Shown piece after piece: positions 16,385 through 25,213 of a stretch of 33,174 bases of DNA. Source of the DNA: Holophagaceae bacterium (lineage in GTDB: Bacteria > Acidobacteriota > Holophagae > Holophagales > Holophagaceae); contig JANYAS010000163.1 of NCBI GenBank assembly GCA_025361205.1, positions 1 to 33,174 on the forward strand. The letters are read 5' to 3'. Below the pieces are notes generated by a model. That model was given only the letters and a program-made list of their open reading frames with translations. It made no database searches and had not been told where the DNA came from. Position 1 is the stretch's first letter, and each line of letters opens with the position of its first letter. Both the position numbers and the translations under genes were made by a program.

Positions 16385-18991
16385 ATGGAATTCACGCTCA
16401 ATGGTCAGCTCATGCGCTTCGAGGCCAACCCCGAGATGGAGGTGCTTTTCTACCTGCGGGAGGTCGCGGGACTCATCAGCCCCAAAGATGGTTGCTCCGG
16501 TGAGGGTGTTTGCGGATGCTGCACGGTGCTGGTGGACGGCGCGTCACGCCTCAGTTGCCGGATGAAGATGAAGGAACTGGCGGGCAAGTCGCTGGTCACG
16601 GCCGAGGGCCTGTCGGCGCGGGAGCGGGATGTTTTCGCGGACGCCTTCGTGGTCAAGGGCGGTGTGCAGTGCGGCTTCTGCACCCCGGGCATCGTCATGA
16701 AGGCCAAGGCGATGCTGGACAAGAATCCGAACCCCACGCGGGATGAGATTGCCAGCGGGCTTTCGGGGAACATCTGCCGGTGCACGGGCTACAAGAAGGT
16801 CATTGACTCCATCGAATGCGCAGCTGAGGCGCTCCGGGAGGGCAACGCCGTGGCCATGCCGCAGGGCACCGGGCGTGTGGGCACGCGGCACGGGAAGTAC
16901 ACGGGCCGGGAAGCGGTCCTGGGCGACCGGGTCTTCGTGGGCGACATGAAGGAACCCGACATGATCTTTGGGGCCCTGCGCTTCACGGACCATCCCCGGG
17001 CCAGGGTGCTGAAAATCGACCTTTCCGAAGCCCTGAAGGTTCCGGGCGTGGTGAAGGTGCTCACGGCAAAGGACATTCCCGGCAAGCGCCAGATGGGTTC
17101 CATCACCATGGACTGGCCCGTGCTGGTAGCCGAGGGTGAGACCACCTGCTTCATCGGCGATGTGCTGGCAACGGTGGCGGCCAAGACCGAAGCCATCGCC
17201 CGGAAGGCCGCCGCCCTGGTGAAGGTGGAGTACGAAGTGCTCAGCCCGGTCACCGACATCTTCGAGGCCCTGCAGCCCCGGTCGGAGCAGGTCCATCCCA
17301 TGTTCCCGGGCAATGTGCTGCACCGGGCCGCAGTGAAGGTGGGCGATGCCGAAACGGCCCTGGCCGGCTCGGCCTTCATCACCCGCAACCGCTTCACCAC
17401 CCAGCGGGTCGAGCACGCCTTCCTGGAGCCCGAGGCCACCCTGGCGCTGCCCTGGAAGAAGGACGACCGGCCTGGCGTGAAGGTCTACAGTTGCAGCCAG
17501 GGCGTCTACGAAGATCGTCACCAACTCGCGCTGCTGCTGGGCCTGCCCAAAGCCCTGGTGAATGTGGTGCAGGTCCAGAACGGCGGCGGTTTCGGGGGCA
17601 AGGAAGACATCACCACCCAGAGCCACGCGACCCTGCTGGCCTGGCTGACGGGCAGGCCCGCCATGGTGAAGCTGACCCGCAAAGAATCCCTGAGCATGCA
17701 CACCAAGCGCCATCCCATCGTCATGGACTATGCCGTGGGCTGCGACCAGGAAGGGCGGCTGACAGGCATGGTGGTCACCATGCACTCGGACAGCGGCGCC
17801 TACTCCAGCGTCGGCCTGGCGGTGATCGAACGGGCCGTGTCCCACTCGGCCGCGGCCTACTACGTGCCCCACGTGCAGGTGCATGGCACGGCGGTGGTCA
17901 CCAACAACGCCCCCTGTGGCGCCTTCCGCGGCTTCGGCGTTAACCAGTCCAACTTCGCCTTCGAATCCTGCATGGACGAACTCTGCAAGCTGGGCGGCTT
18001 CGACCGCTGGCAGTTCCGCTGGGACAACGCCCTGACCGAGGGGCGGACCATCGCCACGGGGCAGACCCTCACGGCCGGCGTGGGCGTCCGCAAGTGCCTG
18101 GAGGCCCTCAAGGACCGCTTCCACGCGGCCAAATGCGCGGGCATCGCCGCGGGCATGAAGAACACCGGCATCGGCTGCGGCTTGGCCGACTTCAGCCACG
18201 CCAAGATCGTCATCAAGGCCGCTGACAAGGTGGAGCTCCACCACGGCTGGTGCGAGATGGGGCAGGGCAACTACACCATGGGCGTGCAGACCCTCGTGGA
18301 GGAGACCGGCATCGACCCCGAGCTCATCGAGGTGCTGGTGGAGACCAACGAGGAGGCCGAGGCTGGCATGACCACCGGCTCCCGCGGGACCTCGCTGCTG
18401 GCCAACTCCGTCATCGCCGCCTGCAGGGACCTGAAGAAGGACCTGGCCTCCGGCCTGGGCCTCAAGGATCTGGTGGGGAAAGAATACTGGGGCAGCTGGA
18501 TCTGCGACTGGACGGTGCCGCCCGGCAAGCCGGCCAAACCCGGCTACGACGTGATCACCCACTACTCCTTCGGCTTTGCCGCGCAGTTGGTGGAGCTGGA
18601 TGAGACCGGGAAGATCACCCGCATCACCGCTGCCCACGACGCCGGGAAGATCATGAACCCCACGCTCTACGAGGGCCAGATCGAGGGCTCTCTGCATATG
18701 GGCCTGGGCTACGCCGTGAGCGAGGAATTCCCCTACAAGGACGGTCGCCCCGTCTCCCTCAAGATGGCCGATCTGGGCCTCATTCGGGCAAAGGATATGC
18801 CCCCCATGGAGATCATCGGCATCGAAGTCCCGGACGCCGTCGGGCCCTACGGGGCCAAGGGCGTGGGTGAGATCGGCCTGGTGCCCACGGCCGCCGCCGT
18901 GGCCAACGCCCTCTGCCAGTTCGACGGCATCCGCCGCACCACCCTGCCCCTGAAGGAAATGAAGCTGCTCGGAAAAAAGAACAAAAGCTGA
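16385..18991 (+). CDS. xdhD: Selenium-dependent-type xanthine dehydrogenase, fused 2Fe-2S/molybdopterin (XdhD-like)
   Basis: At 868 residues, this matches the selenium-dependent xanthine dehydrogenase family, in which the Fe-S and molybdenum subunits are one chain. The N-terminus holds cluster cysteines Cys37, Cys43, Cys46 and Cys58, then Cys96, Cys99, Cys131 and Cys133. The molybdenum domain has GGGFGGKE (400-407), GAFRGFG and the GAKGVGE loop with catalytic Glu829. The first cluster has Cx5CxxC spacing (GCSGEGVCGCC), unlike the Cx4CxxC of the subunit at 12401. GAGAGGGA precedes the ATG. Selenium would be a labile ligand, not selenocysteine; there is no in-frame TGA. There is no FAD subunit beside it, so YgfK downstream is the likely electron partner. 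The exact purine substrate is unknown. Confidence 0.88.
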   Translation: MEFTLNGQLMRFEANPEMEVLFYLREVAGLISPKDGCSGEGVCGCCTVLVDGASRLSCRMKMKELAGKSLVTAEGLSARERDVFADAFVVKGGVQCGFCTPGIVMKAKAMLDKNPNPTRDEIASGLSGNICRCTGYKKVIDSIECAAEALREGNAVAMPQGTGRVGTRHGKYTGREAVLGDRVFVGDMKEPDMIFGALRFTDHPRARVLKIDLSEALKVPGVVKVLTAKDIPGKRQMGSITMDWPVLVAEGETTCFIGDVLATVAAKTEAIARKAAALVKVEYEVLSPVTDIFEALQPRSEQVHPMFPGNVLHRAAVKVGDAETALAGSAFITRNRFTTQRVEHAFLEPEATLALPWKKDDRPGVKVYSCSQGVYEDRHQLALLLGLPKALVNVVQVQNGGGFGGKEDITTQSHATLLAWLTGRPAMVKLTRKESLSMHTKRHPIVMDYAVGCDQEGRLTGMVVTMHSDSGAYSSVGLAVIERAVSHSAAAYYVPHVQVHGTAVVTNNAPCGAFRGFGVNQSNFAFESCMDELCKLGGFDRWQFRWDNALTEGRTIATGQTLTAGVGVRKCLEALKDRFHAAKCAGIAAGMKNTGIGCGLADFSHAKIVIKAADKVELHHGWCEMGQGNYTMGVQTLVEETGIDPELIEVLVETNEEAEAGMTTGSRGTSLLANSVIAACRDLKKDLASGLGLKDLVGKEYWGSWICDWTVPPGKPAKPGYDVITHYSFGFAAQLVELDETGKITRITAAHDAGKIMNPTLYEGQIEGSLHMGLGYAVSEEFPYKDGRPVSLKMADLGLIRAKDMPPMEIIGIEVPDAVGPYGAKGVGEIGLVPTAAAVANALCQFDGIRRTTLPLKEMKLLGKKNKS

Positions 18992-19063
18992 GCTCGAACC
19001 GTCCTCCCCATCCTCTGGCCCCGCGCCGGAATCATGTTTACCTTCCCCATCTGGAGCCCTTCC

Positions 19064-20599
19064 ATGTCCACCCTTGATGCCCGCATCGCGGAACTGGCAG
19101 CCAACTACCTGCCCCTCGCCTCGGAAATGCTGAAGGAGGCCATCCGGATTCCAGCGGACTATGTGGAAAAGCCGGTGGACCAGGGGGGCGATCCCGCCTG
19201 CGGCACCTCCAACCACGAGTTCCCCCGCCTGGAGTACCTGCGCAAGAAGCTCCTCGAGATCAAAGCCGTGCGCCGCCCCGAGGACGCCTTCTTCGACGAG
19301 TTCGGCAACCTGGTCTGGTGGGTGGAGGATCCCAACGACGGCATTCCCGCGGCCCAGAAGAAGGTCATCTACATCGACGGCCACACGGACACCGTGAAGC
19401 CCCTGCGGGCCCAGTGGCGGGAGAAGGTGGTGGGCGTGGACTGCTTCGACGGCATCGTCGACCCCGCCAAGGTGAACAAGGACTTCCTGAAGAAGGAGCT
19501 CGGCTACCTGCCTGACGAAAGTGAGTGGCACCATCTCATCTTCGGCCGCGGCTCCGCGGACCAGCTGGGTGGTGTGGTTTCCGCAGCCATCGCCACGAAG
19601 ATCCTGCTCGAACTGGAAGGCCTGGGCGCGCTGAAAGGCGTCATCGTGCGCTCCTATGCCACTGCCTGCGAAGAGGACAACGATGGCGCCGGCCCCATGT
19701 ATCTCGTGCGGAAGGTCTTCCCCACCGCCGGGGCGGAGATCATCCCCGACGTGGTGATCCTCACGGACGGCTCGGGCTGCTCGAAGCAGGGCGCGCTCGG
19801 CATCTACCGCGGGCAGCGCGGCCGCATGCAGATCGAAGTTGCCGTCACCGGCAAGTCCTGCCACGGCTCCATGCCCTGGGAGGGGAAGAACCCCCTGGAG
19901 TTCGGCAGCGCCATCGTGAAGGAAGCCGCCGAAAAGTACGACCGGCGCGAGGGCTTCAAGGACGACAAGTTCCTGGGGCACGGCACCCGCACCGCGTCCT
20001 GGGCCAAGCTGGACACGCCCAGTGATTGCGCCGTTCCAGAGCGCTTCACCTTCCGATTCGACCGCCGCCTCACCATTGGCGAGACCCCCGAGCAGTCGGT
20101 GGCGGATGTAGAAGCTCTGGACGCCGTGGCCACCGCCAGGAAGGCCGGCCTCACGGTGGATGTCTCCATCCCCATCTACACCGACGCCTCCTGGAAGGGC
20201 TATGTCCTCAACAATCCCCAGGTCTATCTCGGCTGGCTCACCCCCGAGGAGCACCCGGCTGTGCAGGCGGCCGTCATCGCCTACCGTAAGGTGATCACCC
20301 CCCACGTGGACGGAAAGATTGGCACTGGCGGCGTCCTCACCAAGGAGCCTCGCGTGGACCGCTGGGTCTTCTCCACGGACGGCGTCGGGTTCCCCGTGCC
20401 CAAGGACGCCAGCATCCCCGGCAGCGTTAAGAAAAACTGGGTGGTCAACGAGGTCTACAAGCACCCGGCCATGATCGGCTTCGGCCCCGGCATCGAGCAG
20501 AACACGCACAAGATCGGCGAGTGTTTGGACGAGCGCGAGCTCCAGCACTGCGCCGCCTTCCTCGCCCGCTTCCCCAGCGTCTTCGCTGGAACCGTCTAG
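19064..20599 (+). CDS. ygeY: YgeY-like M20 family metallohydrolase
   Basis: This is a zinc-dependent M20/DapE-type amidohydrolase of the selenium metabolism-linked YgeY group (511 residues). ATG 19064 is preferred over 19034 because GGAG (19053-19056) lies seven bases upstream. Probable di-metal ligands are His107 in GHTDTV (with Asp109), Asp166 in GRGSADQLGG, and Glu203/Glu204 in ACEEDNDG. IYRGQRGRMQIEVAVTG then SCHGSMPW closely follow E. coli YgeY. It is about 100 residues longer than E. coli YgeY (403), partly from an insertion between His107 and Asp166. It would hydrolyse a linear amide intermediate of purine ring breakdown; the substrate is inferred from the cluster. Confidence 0.85.
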   Translation: MSTLDARIAELAANYLPLASEMLKEAIRIPADYVEKPVDQGGDPACGTSNHEFPRLEYLRKKLLEIKAVRRPEDAFFDEFGNLVWWVEDPNDGIPAAQKKVIYIDGHTDTVKPLRAQWREKVVGVDCFDGIVDPAKVNKDFLKKELGYLPDESEWHHLIFGRGSADQLGGVVSAAIATKILLELEGLGALKGVIVRSYATACEEDNDGAGPMYLVRKVFPTAGAEIIPDVVILTDGSGCSKQGALGIYRGQRGRMQIEVAVTGKSCHGSMPWEGKNPLEFGSAIVKEAAEKYDRREGFKDDKFLGHGTRTASWAKLDTPSDCAVPERFTFRFDRRLTIGETPEQSVADVEALDAVATARKAGLTVDVSIPIYTDASWKGYVLNNPQVYLGWLTPEEHPAVQAAVIAYRKVITPHVDGKIGTGGVLTKEPRVDRWVFSTDGVGFPVPKDASIPGSVKKNWVVNEVYKHPAMIGFGPGIEQNTHKIGECLDERELQHCAAFLARFPSVFAGTV

Positions 20600-20665
20600 G
20601 CAGGTCCCGCTTTTCCAGCTCGTTGCGCTTGGGCTGACCCTGAACCATCCGAGGATCCCGGCACC

Positions 20666-23600
20666 ATGGAAAAGGCTTTCCGCTCCGCATCCCTCGAACT
20701 GCTCGCCGGCTGGATCTTCCGTGAGCTTGAGACCGGTGATGCCGTCATGGGCATCCCGAAACAGAACTTCCAGATCCCCCACCCCAAACTCGCCCGGGAG
20801 ATGTTCGGCCACACCGTGGCCGCGCCCCTGGGCGTGGCGGCGGGACCGCATACCCAGCTGGCCCAGAACATCGTGGCCAGCTGGCTGTGCGGGGCCCGCT
20901 TCATCGAGTTGAAAACCGTGCAGATCCTCGACGAGATCGTGGTGAGCCGACCCTGCATCGATGCCGAGGACGAGACCTACAACTGCGAATGGTCCCAGGA
21001 GCTCAAGCTCGAGGAATCCTTCACGGAGTACCTCAATGGCTGGGTGCTTATCCACGCCCTGGCCCACAAATTCGGCCTGAAGGACCCCGGCACCCACTTC
21101 AGCATGAGTGTGGGCTACAACCTGGAAGGCATCCAGCATCCGCGCGTCCAGAAATTCATCGCCGATATGCGTGACGCCGGGCCCGCCCTGGCGGCCGCCA
21201 TCGACACTGTGGCGAAGATCTACCCCGGCGTGCGGGACATCGCCATCCCCACCGAACTTTCCAATCAGATCACCCTCTCCACCATGCACGGCTGCCCACC
21301 GGCGGAGATCGAGCGGATCACCACCTTCCTGCTCACGGAGCTGGGCATCCACACCTGGGTGAAGCTGAATCCCACGCTGCTCGGACCCGAGCGGCTGCGG
21401 GGCCTGCTCAACGACACCCTCGGCTTCGACATCACGGTGCCCGACGAGGCCTTCGGCCATGATCCCAAGTGGGACGACGCCCTGGCCATGGTGAAGCGGC
21501 TGGCCGCGGTGGCCGAAGGCCGGGAGAACGAATTCGGCCTCAAGCTCTCCAACACGCTCGAAGTGGTGAACCACCGGCCCGTCTTCCCGACGACTGAAAA
21601 AATGATGTATCTGTCGGGCCGGGCCCTGCATCCGCTGACCCTCACGCTGGCCCACCTGGTGGTCGAGGAGACCGGGGGCAAGGTGCCCATCAGCTTCTGC
21701 GGCGGCGCCGATGCCCGGAATTTCGCGGAGCTGGTGGCCGATGGCCTTGGTCCCGTGACCGTCTGCACCGACCTGCTGAAACCCGGTGGTTATGCCCGCC
21801 TTCAACAGTATCTGCTGAACCTCGAGACCGCCATGGACGAAGCCGGGGCGGCCAGCCTCGACGCCTTCATCCAGGCCAGCTCCGGCGGCCATGGCGCCCG
21901 CTTCAACCTGGCCCGGCACGGCGTGAAGGCGGTGGGCGACGAAGCCTATGTCCGCCGCACCCGCCCGCTGGATTTCAAGGGCGACACGCCCCTGGGCCAC
22001 TTCGACTGCATCGCCGCACCCTGTGTGGATGCCTGCCCCACGAACCAGAACATCCCGGACTACCTCTGGCTGGTGGCCCACGGCAAGCCTGCCGAGGCCA
22101 TGGAGGTCATCCTCCGCACCAATCCCCAGCCGGGCATCACAGGCAGCGTCTGCGACCATCCCTGCACCGAGCGCTGCGTCCGTATTTTCTACGATGCGCC
22201 CCTGGCCATCCGGGAGATCAAGCGCTTCGCCTTCGAGAACGCCGGGCCACGCCTTGCGGAAAAGCGCGGGAAGTCGCTGGGTGTGAAAGTGGCCATCGTG
22301 GGCGCGGGCCCCGCGGGCCTCTCCGCCGCGTACTTCCTGGCCAAGATGGGCTTCGAGCCGGAGGTTTTCGAAGCCAAGCAGGAACTCGGCGGCATGGTGG
22401 GCGGGCTCATTCCGGCCTACCGGCTGCCGGCCGAAACCCTGGAGGCGGACCTGGTCCGGCTGCATGAGCTGGGCGTTCCGATCCACCTGGGCAAGGTCTT
22501 GGGCCGGGACTTCACCCTGGCTGAGCTGCGCCGCGACCATCCCTATGTCTTCCTGGGGGTGGGCGCCCAGAAGGGCAGGCGCCTCGAGATTCCCGGGGAG
22601 GACACGACCGGCGTCATGGACGCCCTGGACTTCCTCGACAAGGTGCGCGCCGGAACGCCCATGGACCTGGGTCAGCGGATCCTGGTCATCGGCGCCGGCA
22701 ATTCCGCCATGGACGCCGTGCGTTCCGCGATCCGGCTGGTTCCGGGCGGCGAAGTGACCATCGTCTACCGCCGCACCCGGGCGCAGATGCCTGCCGATCC
22801 CGCCGAGGTCCACGACTGCGTCGAAGAGGGCATCCTGATCCGGGATCTGCTGGCCCCGGCCGCCATCCTGGCCACGGACGGCAAGGTCAGCGGGCTCGCC
22901 TGCACGAAGATGCGCCTGGGTGAACGGGATGCCTCGGGCCGGCCCCGGCCCGTCCCCGTGGCAGGCAGCGAGGTGGTGCTGCCCGCCGATACCGTCATCT
23001 CCGCCATCAGCCAGGACGCCGTGCTGGATTTCCTGGACGGGCTGGAGGTGCGGTGCAACCCGAACGGCTACCTGGTGGTGGATCCCCACACCCGGGAGAC
23101 TTCGGTGCCCGGCCTCTTCTCGGGGGGTGACGCCGTGCATGGCGCCTCCTCGGTCATCCTGGCCATCGCCGATGGGCGGGCCGTGGCCGAAAGCATCGCC
23201 GCCCGCCACGGGGTAGAGCTGAAGGCCGAGCCCCTGCTTGAGAAGAACCTTGCCGACGCGGCCCTCATGGAAAAGAAGGGCCGCCTGGCCCCGGCCCAAC
23301 GGGTGCCGGTGCTGCCGGTGACCGAGCGACACGGCTTCGCCGAAGTCCTCCTGCCCTTCACGGCGGAATCCGCCGCCAAGGAAGCGAGCCGGTGCCTGAA
23401 CTGCGACGATCTGTGCAGCCTCTGCGTGACCGTCTGCCCCAACCGGGCCAACCTCGCCTACGGCCTCGAGCCGTTCAGCCTCCAGATGCCCCTGCTGGTC
23501 CAACGGCAGGGCCGGCTGGTGGCCGAAGGCACGCGGCCCTTCGCGGTCAGCCAGCGGGTCCAGACCCTCAACATCGCCGACTTCTGCAATGAATGCGGGA

Positions 23601-23968
23601 ACTGCGATACCTTCTGCCCGGCCGCCGGTGCCCCCTACAAGGACAAGCCCCGCTTCTGGATTGACGAGGAGGGCTACCTCGGCGCCAAGGGCGACGCCTT
23701 CCGCCTGGTGCGCAAACCGGCCGGTCTCGCCATCGAAGCCCGGCTGGGCGGAAAGACCTTCAGCCTGGAAGTCATGGGCGAGTTGGCCCAGTACCGCAGC
23801 GAACAGGTCAGCGCCCGCTTCCGGACCGGAACCTGGGCCCTGGTGGATTGGGAGGCCCCAACCGTGCTCCCCGAGGGCACCCAGGTGGACCTGGCGCCCT
23901 GCGCCACCCTGGCCGCCCTGCTCAATGCCGAGAGCGTCCTTCCACCCCTGATATCGGTGCCTGGATAA
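20666..23968 (+). CDS. ygfK: YgfK-type flavo-iron-sulfur oxidoreductase
   Basis: The 1100-residue protein matches YgfK (about 1030 in E. coli), once called a putative selenate reductase subunit and later tied to anaerobic purine breakdown. The N-terminal 440 residues resemble a dihydroorotate/dihydropyrimidine dehydrogenase barrel; AAGPHTQLAQNIVASWL and FIELKTVQIL are shared with E. coli YgfK. Next comes a GltD-like unit: Cys448 onward (CIAAPCVDACP), FAD motif GAGPAG (546-551), and NAD(P) motif GAGNSA (from 676). The C-terminus has two 4Fe-4S cysteine sets (from Cys910, and from Cys974 in CNECGNCDTFCP). The architecture suggests electron transfer between NAD(P)H and a purine-ring reduction or the neighbouring molybdenum enzyme. 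GAGGA precedes the ATG by 10 bases. Confidence 0.92.
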   Translation: MEKAFRSASLELLAGWIFRELETGDAVMGIPKQNFQIPHPKLAREMFGHTVAAPLGVAAGPHTQLAQNIVASWLCGARFIELKTVQILDEIVVSRPCIDAEDETYNCEWSQELKLEESFTEYLNGWVLIHALAHKFGLKDPGTHFSMSVGYNLEGIQHPRVQKFIADMRDAGPALAAAIDTVAKIYPGVRDIAIPTELSNQITLSTMHGCPPAEIERITTFLLTELGIHTWVKLNPTLLGPERLRGLLNDTLGFDITVPDEAFGHDPKWDDALAMVKRLAAVAEGRENEFGLKLSNTLEVVNHRPVFPTTEKMMYLSGRALHPLTLTLAHLVVEETGGKVPISFCGGADARNFAELVADGLGPVTVCTDLLKPGGYARLQQYLLNLETAMDEAGAASLDAFIQASSGGHGARFNLARHGVKAVGDEAYVRRTRPLDFKGDTPLGHFDCIAAPCVDACPTNQNIPDYLWLVAHGKPAEAMEVILRTNPQPGITGSVCDHPCTERCVRIFYDAPLAIREIKRFAFENAGPRLAEKRGKSLGVKVAIVGAGPAGLSAAYFLAKMGFEPEVFEAKQELGGMVGGLIPAYRLPAETLEADLVRLHELGVPIHLGKVLGRDFTLAELRRDHPYVFLGVGAQKGRRLEIPGEDTTGVMDALDFLDKVRAGTPMDLGQRILVIGAGNSAMDAVRSAIRLVPGGEVTIVYRRTRAQMPADPAEVHDCVEEGILIRDLLAPAAILATDGKVSGLACTKMRLGERDASGRPRPVPVAGSEVVLPADTVISAISQDAVLDFLDGLEVRCNPNGYLVVDPHTRETSVPGLFSGGDAVHGASSVILAIADGRAVAESIAARHGVELKAEPLLEKNLADAALMEKKGRLAPAQRVPVLPVTERHGFAEVLLPFTAESAAKEASRCLNCDDLCSLCVTVCPNRANLAYGLEPFSLQMPLLVQRQGRLVAEGTRPFAVSQRVQTLNIADFCNECGNCDTFCPAAGAPYKDKPRFWIDEEGYLGAKGDAFRLVRKPAGLAIEARLGGKTFSLEVMGELAQYRSEQVSARFRTGTWALVDWEAPTVLPEGTQVDLAPCATLAALLNAESVLPPLISVPG

Positions 23969-24262
23969 AAATTTTTTCTCATCGACTTTTTTTTGTTGAC
24001 CCCTGGGTTTTCTATCCTAGTCTCGTAGGCGAAACCACCCACCTCTGGGTCACCAGAGTCCCGCTTGGAGCAAGGCTTTTTGTGCAGAATCCGCGTCCAC
24101 CAGGCACTTAGATATAACCTTCATAATTTCCATTATTTATCTGTATGTAAAAGAGTTATCAGCAACCGTATTTCTAAGCGCCCGCCCATTCACCACCCCT
24201 GCCTTCCCCCCACCCCCACTGAGGCCCAGGCAGTCCTGGCTACCTCCACCAAGGAGCACCGC
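23969..24262. other. Leader region of the Tsx-like channel gene
   Basis: No gene is seen. An A5T6 tract (23967-23977) overlaps the ygfK stop. A probable promoter is at 23996-24023. Further downstream, about 24108-24180 is unusually AT-rich and contains TATAAC (24113-24118) and CATAAT (24122-24127), possible alternative -10 boxes without a matching -35. From the upstream promoter the leader would be over 230 bases. I could not fit the purine riboswitch consensus in it. Confidence 0.5.
23996..24023 (+). promoter_or_regulatory. Putative promoter upstream of the Tsx-like channel gene
   Basis: TTGACC (23996-24001) and TAGTCT (24018-24023) are separated by 16 bases. The -35 is good and the -10 weak. 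It follows a T-rich run just after the end of ygfK, so it would uncouple the channel gene, and perhaps the operon after it, from the xdhD-ygfK unit. Confidence 0.4.
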
Positions 24263-25132
24263 ATGAAGAACCTCACCCTCGCTGCCCTGGGGCTCGTGGC
24301 CCTGGCCGCGGTCCCCGTCAGCGCCGCCAACTGGAGCGACACCTTCATTGGGTACCGGACCAGTACTCAGTACCGGGAGCCCGCCATCATGGGAACCCAG
24401 GAAAAGAACATCTTCCAGCTGAGCCACGCCAGCGGCTGGGATTATGGTTCCAACTTCTTCAACGTCGACATGCTCATGTCCACGGGCACCGATCCTGCCG
24501 TGGGCAAAAATGGAACGAGCGGTGCCAATGAAGTCTATGTCACCTATCGCACCGCCCTCAACCTGGGCAAGGTCTTCAAGACCGACCTGGGCTTCGGGCC
24601 CGTGCGCGACATCTCCATCACCGCCGGCGGCGATTTCAACGCCAAGGACACCAACTTCGGTTCCAAGAAGCGCTTCCTGGTGCTGGGCCCCACCCTCAAC
24701 TTCAAGGTCAAGGGCGGTTTCTTTGATCTGGGTTTCTGGGCCTCCCATGAGCAGAACTACAACGGGATCCTCGCCAAGTCAGTGGACTTCAAGACCACCT
24801 ACATGGCCAGCGCCGCGTGGAACGTGCCCGTACAGATGGGCCCAGTAAATGCCGAATTCACGGGCTACGCCAACTATGTCGGCCCCAAGGGCAAGGATGG
24901 CAACGGTATTGAGACCGTAGCTGAGACTCTCACCGATATGAATTTCCTTTTCGACATCAGCGGCCTCTTTGGCCGGAAGCCCAAAGCCGTCTTCCTCGGC
25001 CCCGGCTTCCAGTACTGGAACAACAAGTTCGGCGGCGCGAACTACACCGCCTCCGAGAGCATCCCCTTCGACAAATTTAATAACAATGTAAAGGTGACGG
25101 CTCTCCAACTCGTTCTGCAGGTGCATTTCTAG
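24263..25132 (+). CDS. tsx: Tsx-like nucleoside-specific outer-membrane channel
   Basis: This 289-residue outer-membrane beta-barrel belongs to the Tsx/OmpK family, which passes nucleosides. ATG 24263 is chosen because AAGGAG (24251-24256) lies six bases upstream and the product opens with a clear signal peptide (MKNLTLAALGLVALAAV, cleavage after VSA). An in-frame ATG at 24065 would add 66 unsupported residues. Family-like segments are NWSDTFIGYR, then QLSHASGWDYGSNFFNVDML, FGPVRDISITAGGDFN and FQYWNNKFGG. The C-terminal LQVHF ends in Phe, the usual barrel assembly signal. Between the two halves of the purine operon, it supplies the outer-membrane step for uptake through the ABC importer. Confidence 0.88.
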   Translation: MKNLTLAALGLVALAAVPVSAANWSDTFIGYRTSTQYREPAIMGTQEKNIFQLSHASGWDYGSNFFNVDMLMSTGTDPAVGKNGTSGANEVYVTYRTALNLGKVFKTDLGFGPVRDISITAGGDFNAKDTNFGSKKRFLVLGPTLNFKVKGGFFDLGFWASHEQNYNGILAKSVDFKTTYMASAAWNVPVQMGPVNAEFTGYANYVGPKGKDGNGIETVAETLTDMNFLFDISGLFGRKPKAVFLGPGFQYWNNKFGGANYTASESIPFDKFNNNVKVTALQLVLQVHF

Positions 25133-25171
25133 AGAGCACCGGGGGTCACCCCCCCCGAAGGATTTCACGCA

Positions 25172-25199
25172 GCGCGGGGAGGGATTCCCCTCCTCGCGC
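25172..25199 (+). terminator. Strong hairpin between the channel gene and the downstream operon
   Basis: GCGCGGGGAGGG (25172-25183) pairs with CCCTCCTCGCGC (25188-25199), 12 bp with one G-U, around a 4-nt loop (ATTC). A smaller hairpin (CGGGGG 25140-25145 with CCCCCG 25152-25157) precedes it. Only a weak AATTCATTC tail follows. It stands 14 bases before the next start codon, so it may attenuate read-through into the operon or protect the channel mRNA rather than fully terminate. Confidence 0.5.
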
Positions 25200-25213
25200 A
25201 ATTCATTCACTGG

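Noticed and set aside
16385..18991. Selenocysteine in the selenium-dependent-type xanthine dehydrogenase
   Set aside because: There is no in-frame TGA. In this family selenium is a labile ligand at the molybdenum centre, not an amino acid.
16544..23503. A 2319-codon open frame on the minus strand opposite xdhD, ygeY and ygfK
   Set aside because: It is the mirror of three strongly supported plus-strand genes. GC-rich third positions suppress stops in that antisense frame. The translation is a low-complexity His/Gly/Leu/Val-rich run without any recognisable domain, and it spans intergenic gaps.
24019..24262. Purine riboswitch in the long leader of the channel gene
   Set aside because: TATA-like sequences are present, but I could not find the conserved loop and junction elements or a P1 stem. 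A covariance-model search would settle it.
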